DNA of 64,000 nt, from the NCBI GenBank assembly GCA_002104985.1, contig MCGO01000002.1, positions 806,001-870,000 on the forward strand. The letters run 5' to 3'. Below the pieces are notes generated by a model. The model searched no databases and was not told the origin of the DNA. It saw only the letters and a list, made by a program, of their open reading frames with translations. The position numbers and the translations under genes were made by a program. Origin of the DNA: Rhizoclosmatium globosum. Taxonomy: Eukaryota > Chytridiomycota > Chytridiomycetes > Chytridiales > Chytriomycetaceae. This document shows positions 46,519-58,119 of the stretch, in pieces. How positions within the stretch are numbered: position 1 is the first letter of the stretch; each line of letters begins with the position of its first letter.

Positions 46519-47308
46519 CGCTTCGCCGATTCGGAGCTGCGCCGGAAGAGAGTGGAATGCGAACAGGGCGGGTGTGGACATTTGGTTGGTGGTGGATTGA
46601 AAAGGGATTGATGGATTTGGTTGAATCCTGTTTGACTTGTTTTGGACTTGTTTTTACAGCAACTGTCGCACTTGCAACATGTGTTTTCGAAATCAGTTTA
46701 TTGCTACGGATTATGGTTGCGTCCTTGATTGGGTGTAAACAGTACTCCTCCCTTCTTCTCTGAGCCTCCTTCCCCTCCATTTCTACATACTGCAAATATC
46801 CAGGTATATACATTGCTCCAAACCATCCGATATGCCCTGCTTTTTTCATTCCCTTAAGCATTAATTCGTCCAATTTGTCTTTGTTTCCATATTCTCGGTG
46901 TCGATTCAACACCGAATTCACTGTCGACACAATCAAATGGAGTGCGCTGTTTCCTTTCCACTTCCAGTATTCGGTATAGCATGCGACTACAATAAATTGC
47001 AGTAAATGGTCAGGCGTTAGTCCGTCAAACAGACAATATCCTGGCTTCATTTTTGGTCCTCCAAACGGATACGGTGATGAGTGAGAAAATAGTTCTCCTG
47101 CAATACAATATATAAGACGGTGTGGGTGCACCCTGGTCGTGCGTAGTAATTGTTGGATATGTTGGATGCTTTTGACAATGAGAAACTCGTTGGACGAGTT
47201 TGGGGCTGATAAGTATAGCTGAAGCTGGGTATTTGTTGCTTCTGGAGCAAAGATCAGTGGCGGCGGGGCTTTGAAACTGCGCATCTTAGAGGCTGTATGC
47301 TGAAGCAT
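46490..47308 (-). CDS. Hypothetical protein, 272 residues
   Basis: A single open frame starts at 47308 (MLQHTASKMRSFKAPPP) and stops at 46490. The family is not recognised. The middle looks globular: HPHRLIYCIAGELFSHS, GGPKMKPGYCLFDGLTPDHL, and AGHIGWFGAMYIPGYLQYVE. The last 70 residues are basic and Ser-rich. The end overlaps the start of the arrestin-like gene by 29 to 92 bp in another frame on the same strand. Either the tail is shortened by an intron, or the two genes truly overlap. Confidence 0.5.
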   Translation of the reverse strand: MLQHTASKMRSFKAPPPLIFAPEATNTQLQLYLSAPNSSNEFLIVKSIQHIQQLLRTTRVHPHRLIYCIAGELFSHSSPYPFGGPKMKPGYCLFDGLTPDHLLQFIVVACYTEYWKWKGNSALHLIVSTVNSVLNRHREYGNKDKLDELMLKGMKKAGHIGWFGAMYIPGYLQYVEMEGKEAQRRREEYCLHPIKDATIIRSNKLISKTHVASATVAVKTSPKQVKQDSTKSINPFSIHHQPNVHTRPVRIPLSSGAAPNRRSDDVITSAVG

Positions 47309-47892
47309 TCTTGTGAGTAAGGTGACAATCCCAAAATCTCAGCGACGATGGGGCGAGACGTGAAAACCTCAGGTGATGAGTAGATTTAACGTTTCCAGAT
47401 TTCGTTATTTAATCTTTGTTGCTTTGATTGGCTGAGCGCGGAAGCAGGAATTGCGGAAAGATGACGTTGCCCGATCTCCGTGACGTAAGGAAAAAATGCG
47501 AAATCAACCAAGCAACTGGAAGCCCACTAAGTATCAGACTGTATATTGATTCAGGCTTACCCATTTCAATTTCTAAGGTGTATGTAATATGTTGTGGCGA
47601 CTGATTCACATCTAAATTTGGACAAGGAAGGGCCAGCAACAAGTAACGCCAAGTGTTGCATTTTCACCTAACTGATGTTGCATGTTTAAGTTGGGTGGCG
47701 TACCGAATTCATCATCAACAAGAAAAACATGGGTAGCTGACGGATTTCTTAGCCACGTCAAGAAAGAAATAGCCGAATTATTATGTAATTGTTACAAGGA
47801 AACCCTAATTCAAATTTGAATTCGTCATCTTGGGTTCACCCTCAAAAAACATTGGGAGAGCCTTCTCTGGCATCACAAAACAGATCGTGAAA
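47309..47892. other. Intergenic region, no gene seen
   Basis: About 580 bp that must hold promoters for the genes on each side. One short minus-strand frame (47409-47642) begins at a TTG codon and has no recognisable domain, so I do not call it. Confidence 0.45.
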
Positions 47893-49799
47893 ATGACCAC
47901 TGCGAAGGTTGAGGTCCTTGACGAAGAGAATGCCTTGCATCATGCATCCAAGGCCGAATTGCAGCAGCTTGAGATTGAGGAAGTCCCTAAGGCGGTGTTA
48001 ACTAACGTCGAGTTCATCCTTGTCTTCGTGGTATGTGTCGTAGGCCCAAATTAGATTGTGGATCCACTACTTTTACTGACGTTGGTACTGTAGGGTCTTG
48101 CATTGGCCGTCTTCCTTGCTGCTCTTGGTATGTTGTGCTGATGTAAGTTGAGTTTTGCTGATGATGAATTCAACACAGACCAGACCATTGTCGCCGTCGC
48201 CCTTCAAGCCATCGCTAATGAGTTCCAATCCCTCGAAGAAATCAATTGGATCGCTACCGGCTACTTCTTGACTGCCACAGCCTTCATTCCAGTGTACGGC
48301 CAACTTGCTGACATCTTTGGACGAAAGTCAGTGTTCTTAGTTGCGATTGGTATCTTTGAAGTTGGATCGCTTCTCTGTGGAGTGGCTAGCAGCATGAAGA
48401 TGTTGATTGCTGCTCGTGCGATTGCTGGTATTGGTGGATCGTAAGTTTCAACTGTGATAACACTGGGCATTCGTGGCTGACACTCATGGGGCCGGTCCCC
48501 AAAATTTATAGTGGAATCTTCTCTCTTGTCGTTATTATTATCTCTGACCTCACTACTATTCGTGACCGTTCAAAGTACCTTGGTGTTATTGGAGCTTGTT
48601 TCGGTCTTGCTTCTGTTGCTGGGCCTCTTCTTGGTGGTGTCTTTGTTGATCATGTCTCATGGCGGTGGGTTTTCTACATCAACTTGCCAATTGGTGCCTT
48701 TACTATCGGAGTCGTTGTCTTTTTCTTGCGGCTGGGAACCTCCGCCAAGGAAAGCTTTGCTGAATCTTTCAGAAAGATTGATTTGCTTGGTACCGTCCTT
48801 CTCGTTGCTGCTGTGATTTGTCTCTTGATTCCAATTCAGGGAGGAGGTACTCAATACGCTTGGGACTCACCTTTAGTCATCTCCTTGTTTAGTGAGTAGA
48901 CTTTTAAGGATCTTAATACCATGCTTAAACAAGAACTAGTTGTTGGCTCCATTCTCCTTGCTGCTTTTATTTACGTCGAAGGATGGGTGGCCAAGAACCC
49001 AGTCTTGTCCTTCGAGTTGTTCCAAAACAAGTTGGCTCTCGCTGTTTTTGGTACCGTCTTCTTCCTTGGATGTGGATTCTTCATCCTCGTTTTCTACGCT
49101 CCATTGTGGTTCCAAATTGTCATTGGATCCACTGCCACTGAAGCTGGTGTTCATACTATTCCATTGATCATGGGCCTCGTCGTTTTCTCTATTATCACCG
49201 GTGTTGTTGCCACCACTACCGGGCTGTTCTGGTTCTTTTTGCCCATTTCTGCCGTCGTTATTGCTCTTGGAGCTGGTCTCATCTCAACCATGGACGACAA
49301 TGCCGAGAGCTGGAAGCAAATCGTGTACCTTTTGATTGCAGGAGCTGGAGTTGGTTGTGGAATCCAAACTGCGTTGATTGCCGCTCAAGTTTCAGTTCCT
49401 GAAAGACTCTTGTCCGCTGTCACCGCCACGACCAACTTTTTCCAGACGATTGGTGCTGTTGTTGGAATCGCTATCTGCTCTTCGCTTTTCAACAATAACT
49501 TGGTTAGCAATTGCGCTACTGCCTTGTTGGCGAATAACGCGTCTCTTGCTGACGTTATGATTCCACCTGGCACCAATTTGACTGCATTTGTTGTATTCAA
49601 GGACTCATCTGTCTTACACAACCCAGCCTTTGTGGTTCCAGACAGTCCACTTCAACACGCATTGATTCAAGGATATTTGAAAACCCTCAAGACCCTCTTT
49701 TACTTGCCAATTGGATTCTCGGCTGCCATGTTGATTATTGTGATGTTTGTCACCAAGCAACGATTGCCAAAGGGTACTGAGATTGCCATGGGCGGTTAA
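47893..49799 (+). CDS. MFS drug efflux transporter, DHA2 family, second copy
   Basis: A close paralogue of the transporter at 6621-8456. The start at 47893 gives [13 protein letters not shown]. The motifs are [34 protein letters not shown] and [17 protein letters not shown], and the last helices end at 49799 with KGTEIAMGG. Introns are at 48031-48093, 48128-48178, 48441-48511 and 48892-48939. Compared with the first copy, the last intron is missing, two extra introns are present (before GLALAVF and inside GGSGIF), and the one near LDQ is shifted by five bases. The frame is intact. Substrate unknown. Confidence 0.92.
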
Positions 49800-49893
49800 G
49801 TATCCAATTTTTCCCGTAGAAGCTTAAATCTCAGATTATTCTTGCATGAAGTACAATAAACCCACAGTAACGAACAGAAAGAATTATGTCAAT

Positions 49894-51146
49894 ATGTTGC
49901 AAAACCGACGAGGCAACCCAACCACGTCGTCATTCCAGCGGCCCACGAACACCGCAGCAGCCACGGCTTCCCAGTCAGTGCTTAAGGTAGTCGACAAGCC
50001 TTTCTTTCCCCAGTATTGAATACGTTGTTTCAAACAGCTGGTTGCCCAGGCCAGAAGCACAGGACGACTCAACCTTTCCAACCAGAGCCTGACCGCCGTT
50101 CCAGATGTCTTATTTACTCGCGCAGATGTTCGTGGAGCGGACGTGTCGCTTGACCAAGGCGGTGGTAATTGGTGGGAGGAGACAGACCTTACGAAACTTG
50201 TGATTGCGGACAACGAGATTGAAAGCATCGATGAACGGGTTGCTGAATTGGGTGCGCTGACAATGATTGATGTGAGGATTCAATTTCCACCCCTTTTAAT
50301 AGGTGCTGATTCCTTAAACACTGACCCTTGAACACTTGACAGGCACACAACAACAAGATTTCAACGTTGCCTGACTTGTCGGCCCTTGGAAACTTGACAG
50401 TACTTCACTTGGCATCAAACAGTCTCGTTTCATTGCCAGACTCGATTTGGTTGCTTAACCTTGCTGAGTTGAACATATCGCACAACAGAATCACGTTCCT
50501 TCATATCCCGCCAACATCTCCAGCAGCTCTATCACTCGCAATTCTCGACGCATCCAACAATCAGCTGTCCAGTTTACCTCTCACTTCAGCCCCACGTCTC
50601 ACAAAGCTTATGTTGAAATCTAACATGCTGAGTGGACCACTTCCACTTCCACCACAAGGCACAACCCGTCCCGCATTCCCCTTCTCAATCACTTGGATTT
50701 GTCTCATAACAGATTGACCACGCTGACCACTTGCCCTATCATACCCCGAACCTGATTATCCTGACCGCGTCACAGAACCAGTTGGAGGCGTATTCACACT
50801 CACATCTCCGGTCGTATTGCCCGGGCTTCTGCAACTAGACTTGAGAATCAACAGACTCACGACACTTGAATGTCCTGTCACAGCACGGAACCTCAAGGAA
50901 CTCCTTCTGCAGACCAATAAGCTTGTCCTGTTGAGTGGAGCGTTGTATCTATCCGCAGTGGGAAGTTTGGAAACACTTGACGTGCGCGAGAATAGTCTTG
51001 ACGCGTTGCCAAAGGAGATTGTGGATATGGGCGAGTTGAAACGCTTGTTTGTTGAAGGCAATTTGATTCGTAACCCCAGACGTGCTGTTATTGAAAAGGG
51101 GACTGCTGCAATGGTGCAGTGGATGAAGGAGCGAGTTGTTGTGTGA
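49894..51146 (+). CDS. Leucine-rich repeat protein, LRRC40-like, one frame break
   Basis: The leader (MLQNRRGNPTTSSF) and LNLSNQSLTAVP are followed by WWEETDLTKLVIADNEIES, the characteristic entry to LRRC40-type proteins, and then canonical repeats (LGNLTVLHLASNSLVSLPD, LAELNISHNRI, LSLAILDASNNQLSSLP). Introns lie at 49987-50037 and 50272-50342. The frame shifts near 50680, after which HLDLSHNRLTTL, LLQLDLRINRLTTL, ETLDVRENSLDALPKE and LKRLFVEGNLIRNPRR appear in other frames and the gene ends at 51146. At least one more shift or an intron lies near 50740-50810. These proteins are cytoplasmic or nuclear scaffolds with poorly known roles. Confidence 0.78.
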
Positions 51147-51202
51147 ATATTGAGGTGATACGTTCATATTAATTGGAATGGTGCTGTGAATGAAGCGAGG
51201 TT

Positions 51203-51945
51203 TTATTGTTTTCTAATCAATGAGTGGATGGATGTAAGGAAATGTGATGGTGGTTTCACACCAAGAGTATTGAGGAATGGGACAAGAATACGGTTTTCAA
51301 ACCGACGAAGGTGGAGTGCGAACCTATTGTCTCCCTCTTCCGTGATTATTTTTGTGGTCAGGATAGTGAATGCACCCATCTTGTTTCCGTAAACAATATC
51401 AGTAAGTAGTCGATCACCAACAACTGCAATTTGAGATGGCTGAAGAGAAGGGAAATGGTTGAGCAAATCCTGGGCGCCACCAGGTTTCTTTTCGGCATGG
51501 CGAATTACATGGATTTTGAGGGATTCTTGGATACGTGTTGCCTACATAATATGTTTGTTTGGAATCGCAGCTTCAAGAGTTGCGCCACGCACCTCAGCGT
51601 ATCCAACATCGTTATTACTTCCAGCTGAATTCGATACAATTACAACTTGTTCACTTCCAAAAGTGTCGATGCATTCCTTCCATGCAGCCTAATATCGTGT
51701 ATTTGCTCAGCCGATGCCTCTAGTAAACAAACGAACCTTGAACGGTGGATGTATATCTACAGAGTACGGCGCAGTGAGAGTATTATCCTTATCGAAGCAG
51801 ATGGCCTTGATCCCTTCACGTTTGAGCTGAACAAAGTCGATGCGGGATACATTATCACAGACAGATGCGGCACAGCCAGAGATGGTCGTGTTAACAAAGT
51901 CCAAATAGAAGTGAGGCCCTTTGGGTTCCAGCTTTGGCCTTTCAT
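51203..51945 (-). CDS. GEP4: Mitochondrial phosphatidylglycerophosphatase, Gep4 type
   Basis: Gep4 dephosphorylates phosphatidylglycerophosphate in the cardiolipin pathway on the mitochondrial inner membrane. The HAD nucleophile motif appears as CFDKDNTLTAP, later VIVSNSAGSNNDVGY (motif II) and HAEKKPGG with AVVGDRLLTDIVYGN (motifs III and IV). Introns are at 51736-51689 and 51592-51542. The start at 51945 gives MKGQSWNPKGLTSIWTLLTR, as expected for the leader, but the frame changes near 51868 before the IDFVQLKREGIKAI segment; one lost base explains it. The gene is divergent from bL19m with 84 bp between starts. Confidence 0.85.
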
Positions 51946-52029
51946 TATTGGTTCTTATGAAGAAGAAAGAGAAAGAGAAAGGTTTGCTTTTTTCTGTCAA
52001 CCAACCAACCACCACAACCACCACCAACA

Positions 52030-52815
52030 ATGCTTGCCCGTGCATTCACCAGCCTGTCACAGCGAGCAACCTCGGCTACATCATTCGCTGTGTCCGGCAG
52101 CGTAGCCAGCATCTGCCATCCCGTTTCTACGCCGATGTCAAGGCGGCCAAGACAGGTCAAAAGAAGAAAGAGAGTGCGTACCACCCAACCAACAATAACC
52201 TCAGCTTGTGCGACCTGCTGACTAACAACCTCTGCCAGCACGTGACGAGGACGCCGGCGACGCCCTGCCCCCATTCTTCCCAAGCCAAGTGGCGACTTGA
52301 AGCCAGTGCCGTGGTTCGCAGCCCCAAAGAACCAGCCACGTGAAAAGGCCGTTTCTCGAAGACTTCTTGCCGCAGTTGACGCCGATCTGCGTCAGCGCCA
52401 CGACTTTGATGCCCGTACTGCTCTCTTTGAGAAGGACTCACCGGACGCGATTGAGCCGGGTTCCGTTGTTCTTGTTGAACAGCTTTCATCGCGCTCATCG
52501 CCCAGGAAACTTGCCTTTGCTGGTGTCTTGTTGAATGTGAAGCGGAGGGGTATTTTGTCGACAATTACTGTGCGAAACTATGTGCTTGGAACGGGAGTGG
52601 AAGTCGTTTACCCAATCTACTCTCCTATGGTGTCTCGTATTAAAGTGCTCAAGCGTGTGAGCCCTGGATGGAGCAAGGGAGCTGATCAGGTCAACTTCTT
52701 GCGTGAGAAACCTGGAAGTGCTCCTCTGTCATTTGGTGGAATTGAAGAGCTTGTTATTAGAAACACGGAGACGGAAAGAAAGCGGTCGCAGATTCGGTTG
52801 AGCCAAAAGAAGTGA
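52030..52815 (+). CDS. Mitochondrial ribosomal protein bL19m
   Basis: This is a component of the mitochondrial large ribosomal subunit. A basic mitochondrial presequence (MLARAFTSLSQRATS) leads to RFYADVKAAKTGQKKKE, then an intron 52174-52238 with a GCTGACTAAC branch site. The L19 core follows: EPGSVVLVEQLSSRSS, KLAFAGVLLNVKRRGILST and GVEVVYPIYSPMVSRIKVLKR. Two one-base losses (about 52120 and 52270) are needed to join the presequence, the linker and the core. The carboxyl tail is basic and ends at 52815. The gene is paired head to head with GEP4, another mitochondrial gene. Confidence 0.85.
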
Positions 52816-52868
52816 GGATTGATGATGTTGGGAATATGATGACATGCAATAAACTTTCATTGACTGCT

Positions 52869-55666
52869 CTATTCGACAACAACAGAAACCATACAAGGAT
52901 GCATTTGCTTCCTGACGCAGGCTTGTTTCCAACTTGCTGCCACCCGATTGGTGTTGATTCCCGCTTTTCGAAGCACAACGTCCAGTTTCCGCATTGTATG
53001 GTGCGCCATATCCCTTGTCTGCCAGCATGGATATTGACATGCTATTTCCTCGACTGTGTCCCAATCAACGTCATTCATTCCCTCCGTGTCACCTGGTCGG
53101 ATCAGAAATGGTAAGGACGCCAATAACCCCATACAAGCCGTCGAAATCTCATCAGGAACCCCACCATCCACTTCAACACATCCTATCGCAACTTTATAAC
53201 ACTCTCTGATGCCTCTCGAAATCCCTCGAATCCATATTCCCCTCCTCTCGTCATCAACTCTCCTCACAAACTCCCCAAACACACTCATCAACCCCGCAGC
53301 TGCCACAAGCAACCCAATCTTCTCCTTCAACACTTCCTTTTCAAGCTGAGTCTGCCATCGCACCAACTTGATCGTGAACGCAACTTGCAACGAAGCCATA
53401 ACAGCATCATACAACCACCCCTTCCCCAACTCCTTCCTTACAAATCCAAGAAACTCACGCCTAGGTAGCCGAAACCACGTCAACAGCAAAACAAGAACCT
53501 GTCCACTCCCCCTCCTTTCCATCACATTACTCCTCGTTGACACGATCGTATGCGCAAGTTTGTACCACAACTCCCGATTCACAACTGCTTCCTCAACGTC
53601 AACCTTTCCAACGCCTTTTCTTGTTTCCGGAAAGCGCTGTAGCGAGAGAGTCGACAACAGTAGCGTACATGAATTTCGGGAACGTCTTTGCTTCTGAAGG
53701 TGAGACTTGTGAGCTTACGGGGGATTTCGCGAGGTGTCGCAGGAGGACGGAGACGGGGACTTTTTCGCGGGAGGTGTGGCGGAGGGATGTGTATATGTAT
53801 CCTGGGTCCATGTCTTTGTCCTCTTTGCCCCATTTGTAATGGTTACGGGATAGGTTTTGGGGGTGGGAGGAGGGTTTGGGTGATTGTGTAGATTTGGAGA
53901 GGGGTTTGTGCGGTTTTGAAGGTTAGGAGGCGGGTTTTGCCTTGGAGGGAAGTGTCGTCTCCGAATAGAGTTTCGTTTGGAGACAGGTTATGAAATCGGG
54001 AGGTTGGGAGTGGGTGATGTGCGTGGTGTAAGGTTATGATGTATTCCCATTCTTGGGGTGGGTGGTTCGACAGGCTGCTTTAGTTTTGATTTTTTGGTGG
54101 TAATGGGTGTCGGTTTGGGAAGTTCAAGAAGGGGTGTGACTTCAAACGGTTCTGTCACAAATATTCCTGTGACGCCTTTACTTTTCAGAACCTGAACTAG
54201 AAGCTGGACACCTGCACCCCATCTGCGTCGTACACGTGGTTCAAGACGTCCCCGCCCAACAAAGAACCATGCAACTGGGACAACGATTATAAGTCGTTGA
54301 TTAAATAATTTACAAGTGTCTCGAGGAGTCATTGATTCTTTGTAGGAGGTCTTGTTCTGTTGAAGTGATACTTGGTTGGGGGATCCTGAAACTGTTGATC
54401 GATTTGAAAGGGAATGCGAAGGGAGAATAAGGGTCCCACTTTGACCCTTTGAATGTTTCGGACGGCGCCGTGGAAGGATTGAAGACACGGATGTAAGGTG
54501 TTTGAGGTAGCTGATTCCGATTTTGTTCTAGTTTTTGATGACTCAGATTTTAGATAAGAGGTTGAGTTGGTGATTGAGTGAGTATGTTGGAAGTTTCATG
54601 TGAGCATTTTCTGGTTCATAACTACCAGATTTTGATTCGTTCTGGCTTGACTGAGTTGCTTCTGTCGACGAAGCAATACTTGTTTTTGAGTGGTTGTTTG
54701 CCGATGACGGAGAACTAGTTGATGGTGACACTTGTGAGTCTTGGGTAGAAGCAGAATCACGCGTTCTTTCTTGCGTTATTGTCACAGACGATCATCAGAA
54801 CTCAATGAAAGAATTTCGTTACTTTCTATGCTGGAAGAGCTAAAGCTCTCAGAATCTTGCTCTCTGTGTCCACTTGATTTTGATTCTGATATTGACGCCA
54901 TGGAAGAACGAGTTGTCGAAATCTCAGATTCTATTGACTGAATCTCTGAATCATCTGTGGATATAGACGTTTGAGATCTTGATTTAGTTGTTGAAACCAG
55001 GACAGAGGATTCTGTGGTCCACGTTAGAACATAATGGCAAAAGACTGACTAATGCCTCAAATTACCTTCAGAATTAAGTGAAGAACTATGATGCCTTGAA
55101 ATGCTTGACAGTGAACTAGAGGTTGTCCTTGATGTCAATCCTGATACACTTGAGTTCGAGCTTTCCTCGTGATGCAATGATGCAGACACTGATTCTGAAT
55201 AATCAGAACAAAAACTTGAAGTTGACTTCTTGGAAGAGTTGGAAGTTCTGGTCGATGTATATTCTGATTTGTCGAGAGTTGAAGACGATACTCGAGAATC
55301 AGCGCTTCTTGAATCCGAAAAACTTGTTCTAGAGCTTCTCCAATATGAACTTGTAATATTTGACTCGGTCTTGGTAGTTCTTGTGTTTGATTTTGAACGT
55401 GAAGACTCTTGCGAGCTATCGGCAATAGCTTCTTGCTTGTCAATCTCATCTAATAATAGTCTATCGAGTGATTCAAGAACCATTTCCATTGGAATCCCAT
55501 CTACGACGCGTTTCCTTATTGGGATGTACAAGAGAGTTACGTTCGAGTTTTCATTGACGCGATAGTAATCTCGTAGCTGGCGCAAGAGTACTTGTTTTAG
55601 TTTTGGATCTGGTCCGGCAAGGAGGACTGGATGGTCTTGAGATTGGGAGTGAAGCCATGGACCCAT
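52869..55666 (-). CDS. Large Ser-rich protein of unknown function, frame broken; may be two genes
   Basis: The first part starts at 55666 (MGPWLHSQSQDHPVLLAGPD) with a short globular domain (RQLRDYYRVNENSNVTLLYI), then hundreds of residues rich in Ser, Thr, Glu and Asp (55530-54560). One intron is at about 55069-55017. Frame shifts occur near 54793, 54555 and probably 54480. The next part is basic (RRRPKHSKGQS, then RLIIVVPVAWFFVGRGRLEPR, PKPTPITTKKSKLKQP). The last section, in changing frames from about 53811, is helical (REKVPVSVLLRHLAKS, KVDVEEAVVNRELWYKLAHT, LVAAAGLMSVFGEFVRRVDD) and ends at 52869. I cannot assign a family. Whether it is one gene or two is open. Confidence 0.45.
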
Positions 55667-55715
55667 GATTTCATTTTTGATTTCTATTTCAGTTTATTCC
55701 ATCATTATTAGTCCC

Positions 55716-56265
55716 TTAAATAATATTCAGCATCTTTTGGAGACGCTCCTTCTTTTCAGCCCATTCATCGTCAATAATGCTGTACCAGAAAGAGTTTCGA
55801 ACAGTATTCTTGTAGAAGCGATGTTTGCGGAATGTCCCTTCATACACAAATCCAATCTTAAGCGCCGTCTGTTGACTTGCAACATTTAAATGATGTGCAG
55901 TCCATTCAACACGCTGCACTTCGGCACGTCCATTTTCAAATGCATGACAGAGCATCAAATAGGCACCTCAACGGCGTATCTTTTTCCGTGGTATTGAGGA
56001 CCAATCCAGACTGATCCGAGCTCTACACGCTTATCAGGTTGACTACAATGGATATATCCAAACGAGCCAATCGGTGTGGGGCCGAGATAGATAATGAGGA
56101 CCAACCAATCGGCAGCGAGCAAATACGCTGATAATGAGCTCTCAATTCGTCGGCTGATTTAAATGGACCCAGAGTCATGTATTGAAAGAGTTCTTCGGAG
56201 TTTGAAACAGCAGTAAAGAGTTGGTCGAATAATGCAATTGTTTCCGGACTGTCTGGTTGGGTCAT
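55716..56265 (-). CDS. GNAT acetyltransferase, RimJ/RimL type, frame broken
   Basis: The start at 56265 gives MTQPDSPETIALFDQLFTAV and leads to a fold typical of Acetyltransf_3 enzymes: TPIGSFGYIHC, RVELGSVWIGPQYHGKRYAVE, and then VEWTAHHLNVASQQTALKIG followed by FVYEGTFRKH. These are the substrate strand, the acetyl-CoA loop (QYHGKRYA) and the strand after it. Two one-base losses, at about 56115 and 55964, separate the three frames. The Tyr in the last segment and the terminal WYSIIDDEW pattern match the family. It is unrelated in detail to the tandem pair at the window start. Confidence 0.72.
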
Positions 56266-56416
56266 GTCAAGTGGGACTAGTGTCAGTCTGTATAATAGCG
56301 TTAATTGCAGATTACAAAGCCAATGACAAACCTTGGACCGACTAACGTCACAGCTGGAATGAAAGTATGTGGGCCGTTGTACTTCATTTATTTGTTAAGT
56401 TTGAAAGTTCATCAAA

Positions 56417-57648
56417 ATGAAACAAGTTGTGTTTCCCTCAGCCCACCACGTTGGCACCCAATTCAAGGAGGACCCCAAACCAGGACAAGGAGAAGTCCGA
56501 ATCAAGTAAAGGCTTTGGAGTCAACTTTGCCGATATTATGGCGAGAATGGGCATTTATCCTGAAGCCCCTCGTATGTTTAATTTCCAATCTTTGGCTTTC
56601 TCTGACGTTGTTGAGATAGCATTTCCTTGTGTTGTTGGATACGAAGTGTCTGGCTGGATTGATGCAATTGGCTCTGATGTTCCTCAGTCTTGGAAGGGAA
56701 AGGAAGTCTGTGCACTCACCGATTTGGAGGGTACTCTGATTGTGTCGTGACGAAAGTGGCCACTGTATCGAGAAGCCTCAGAATGTTTCTTTCATTGAAG
56801 CTGCCTCGATTCCTGTCGTTTATTTGACGGCGTGGATGCTTTTGGTTCATATGGGTGGAATTCAAAAGAATCAGACTATCCTTATTCAGAATGCGGTATG
56901 CTTGATTTCTGGGCTTGTAGTAATTACACCGTCTCATCTGTTTTACAGGGAGGAGGTGTTGGTCTTGCAGCCATCGATATTGCTCGCCACTTTGGTGCCA
57001 TTACAATTGGAACTGCTTCAGGAGGAAAACACGCTTTCCTCAAAGAACGTGGTCTGGACCACGCGATCGACTACCGCAAACAAGATTTTGCGGAAGAAGT
57101 TATGAAGATCACCAACAACAAGGGTGCTGATTTGATTATTGATCCGATTGGCGGAGCTGAATCTTGGAAAAGAATTTCAAATGCTTGAGAAGAGGTGGGA
57201 AACTTGGGTTCTTTGGAGCGAGTTCCATGCAAGCAACGGTGAAATCTGATTTCGTCGTGTTTGCTTGGATTAAGATTGCATGGTCAATGCTGATCGGCGC
57301 ACCAACCTGGTCTCCGTTGAAGCTTATGGATACTTGTACGGGAGTTTTGGTGTCAATTTGGCGAAAATGTTTGAGGATTTGGAGAGACCTGTTGAATGGC
57401 TCAAGATGTAAGCATCGGTACTTCTCGACAATATTCTAACTATTTGCTCAAGTATCATGGACGGAACTAAGGAAGGCTGGGTTCGCCCATATGTTGACTC
57501 TGTCTTTGATATGGAGCACGTTGCTGATGCACACAACTTTATTGAGAGCCGTCAAAGCAAAGGAAAGGTTGTAATTGCAGTTGATCCATCCGACCCAGTG
57601 CACGATATGACTCGTTTCCAAGAGAATAGTTTTGAACCATTGAAATAA
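56417..57648 (+). CDS. MDR-family quinone oxidoreductase-like protein, several frame breaks
   Basis: This resembles zinc-independent quinone oxidoreductases of the medium-chain dehydrogenase/reductase family, which use NADPH. The start at 56417 gives MKQVVFPSAHHVGTQF. Recognisable pieces in changing frames are GFGVNFADIMARMGIYPEAP, VVGYEVSGWIDAIG, NVSFIEAASIPVVYLTAW, GGGVGLAAIDIARHFGA (nucleotide-binding Gly motif), HAIDYRKQDFAEEV and KGADLIIDPIGG, then EGWVRPYVDSVF and SRQSKGKVVI at the end. Introns are near 56896-56947 and 57408-57452. I count at least five single-base shifts, so the locus is either poorly sequenced or decaying. It is close in layout to vesicle amine transport protein VAT-1. 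Confidence 0.7.
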
Positions 57649-57699
57649 AGGTCTAACTATTCTATTGGAAAAATTATAACTGTACATAAATCTATGGCT

Positions 57700-57960
57700 T
57701 TATTGTGGTGGATAAGAATCTCCTAATAGCTGTCGCAACTGCTCGTTCTGAATCGCTTGAAGCCGTAACCTTTCCTGTTGTTGAACAGCGAGAAGATGCA
57801 TCAAGAAATATCTCCTCGAACCGCTGTTAAGTGATAGAAGCTGTTTCACGAGAACGGTCCAGGTCTTCCATTTCGCTCATTTCGAGAGCCATTAAACAAG
57901 TCTTGAAGGACGAAACGGGATTGATAGTATTAAGTCGAAAGAATCGATTGCTGAAGTTTC
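57700..57960 (-). CDS. Small coding-like locus, unknown function
   Basis: In the minus direction, segments FRLNTINPVSSF, MALEMSEMEDLDRSR and, one frame away, QLLSLNSGSRRYFLMHLLAV then QQQERLRLQAIQNEQLRQLL run to a stop at 57700. A single base lost near 57845 would join the last two. The end looks like a short coiled coil. The start is not found. It may be the last exon of a small gene or a further remnant of Dicer 3' sequence. Confidence 0.3.
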
Positions 57961-58119
57961 TTGACTGATTTCAAATCAGTAGGTTGAGGATCACTGCCTT
58001 CTTAACATGTTTTCTGAGCTATTGATATTGTTGAGTTGCATCTCTAACTTAGGTACACTCGGTTAGGTAGAGAATTTGCTGTGGTCAAGGAATTGCGCCA
58101 ATTCTTTCCCGGATGTTCT

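Noticed and set aside
47830..47892. Upstream extension of the second DHA2 transporter
   Set aside because: The longer frame begins at TTG; the first ATG in frame is 47893 and gives a leader similar to the other copy.
53599..53833. Separate small gene on the minus strand
   Set aside because: Its text (GYIYTSLRHTSREK) appears to continue into the helical frame downstream after one base shift, so it is treated as part of the Ser-rich locus.
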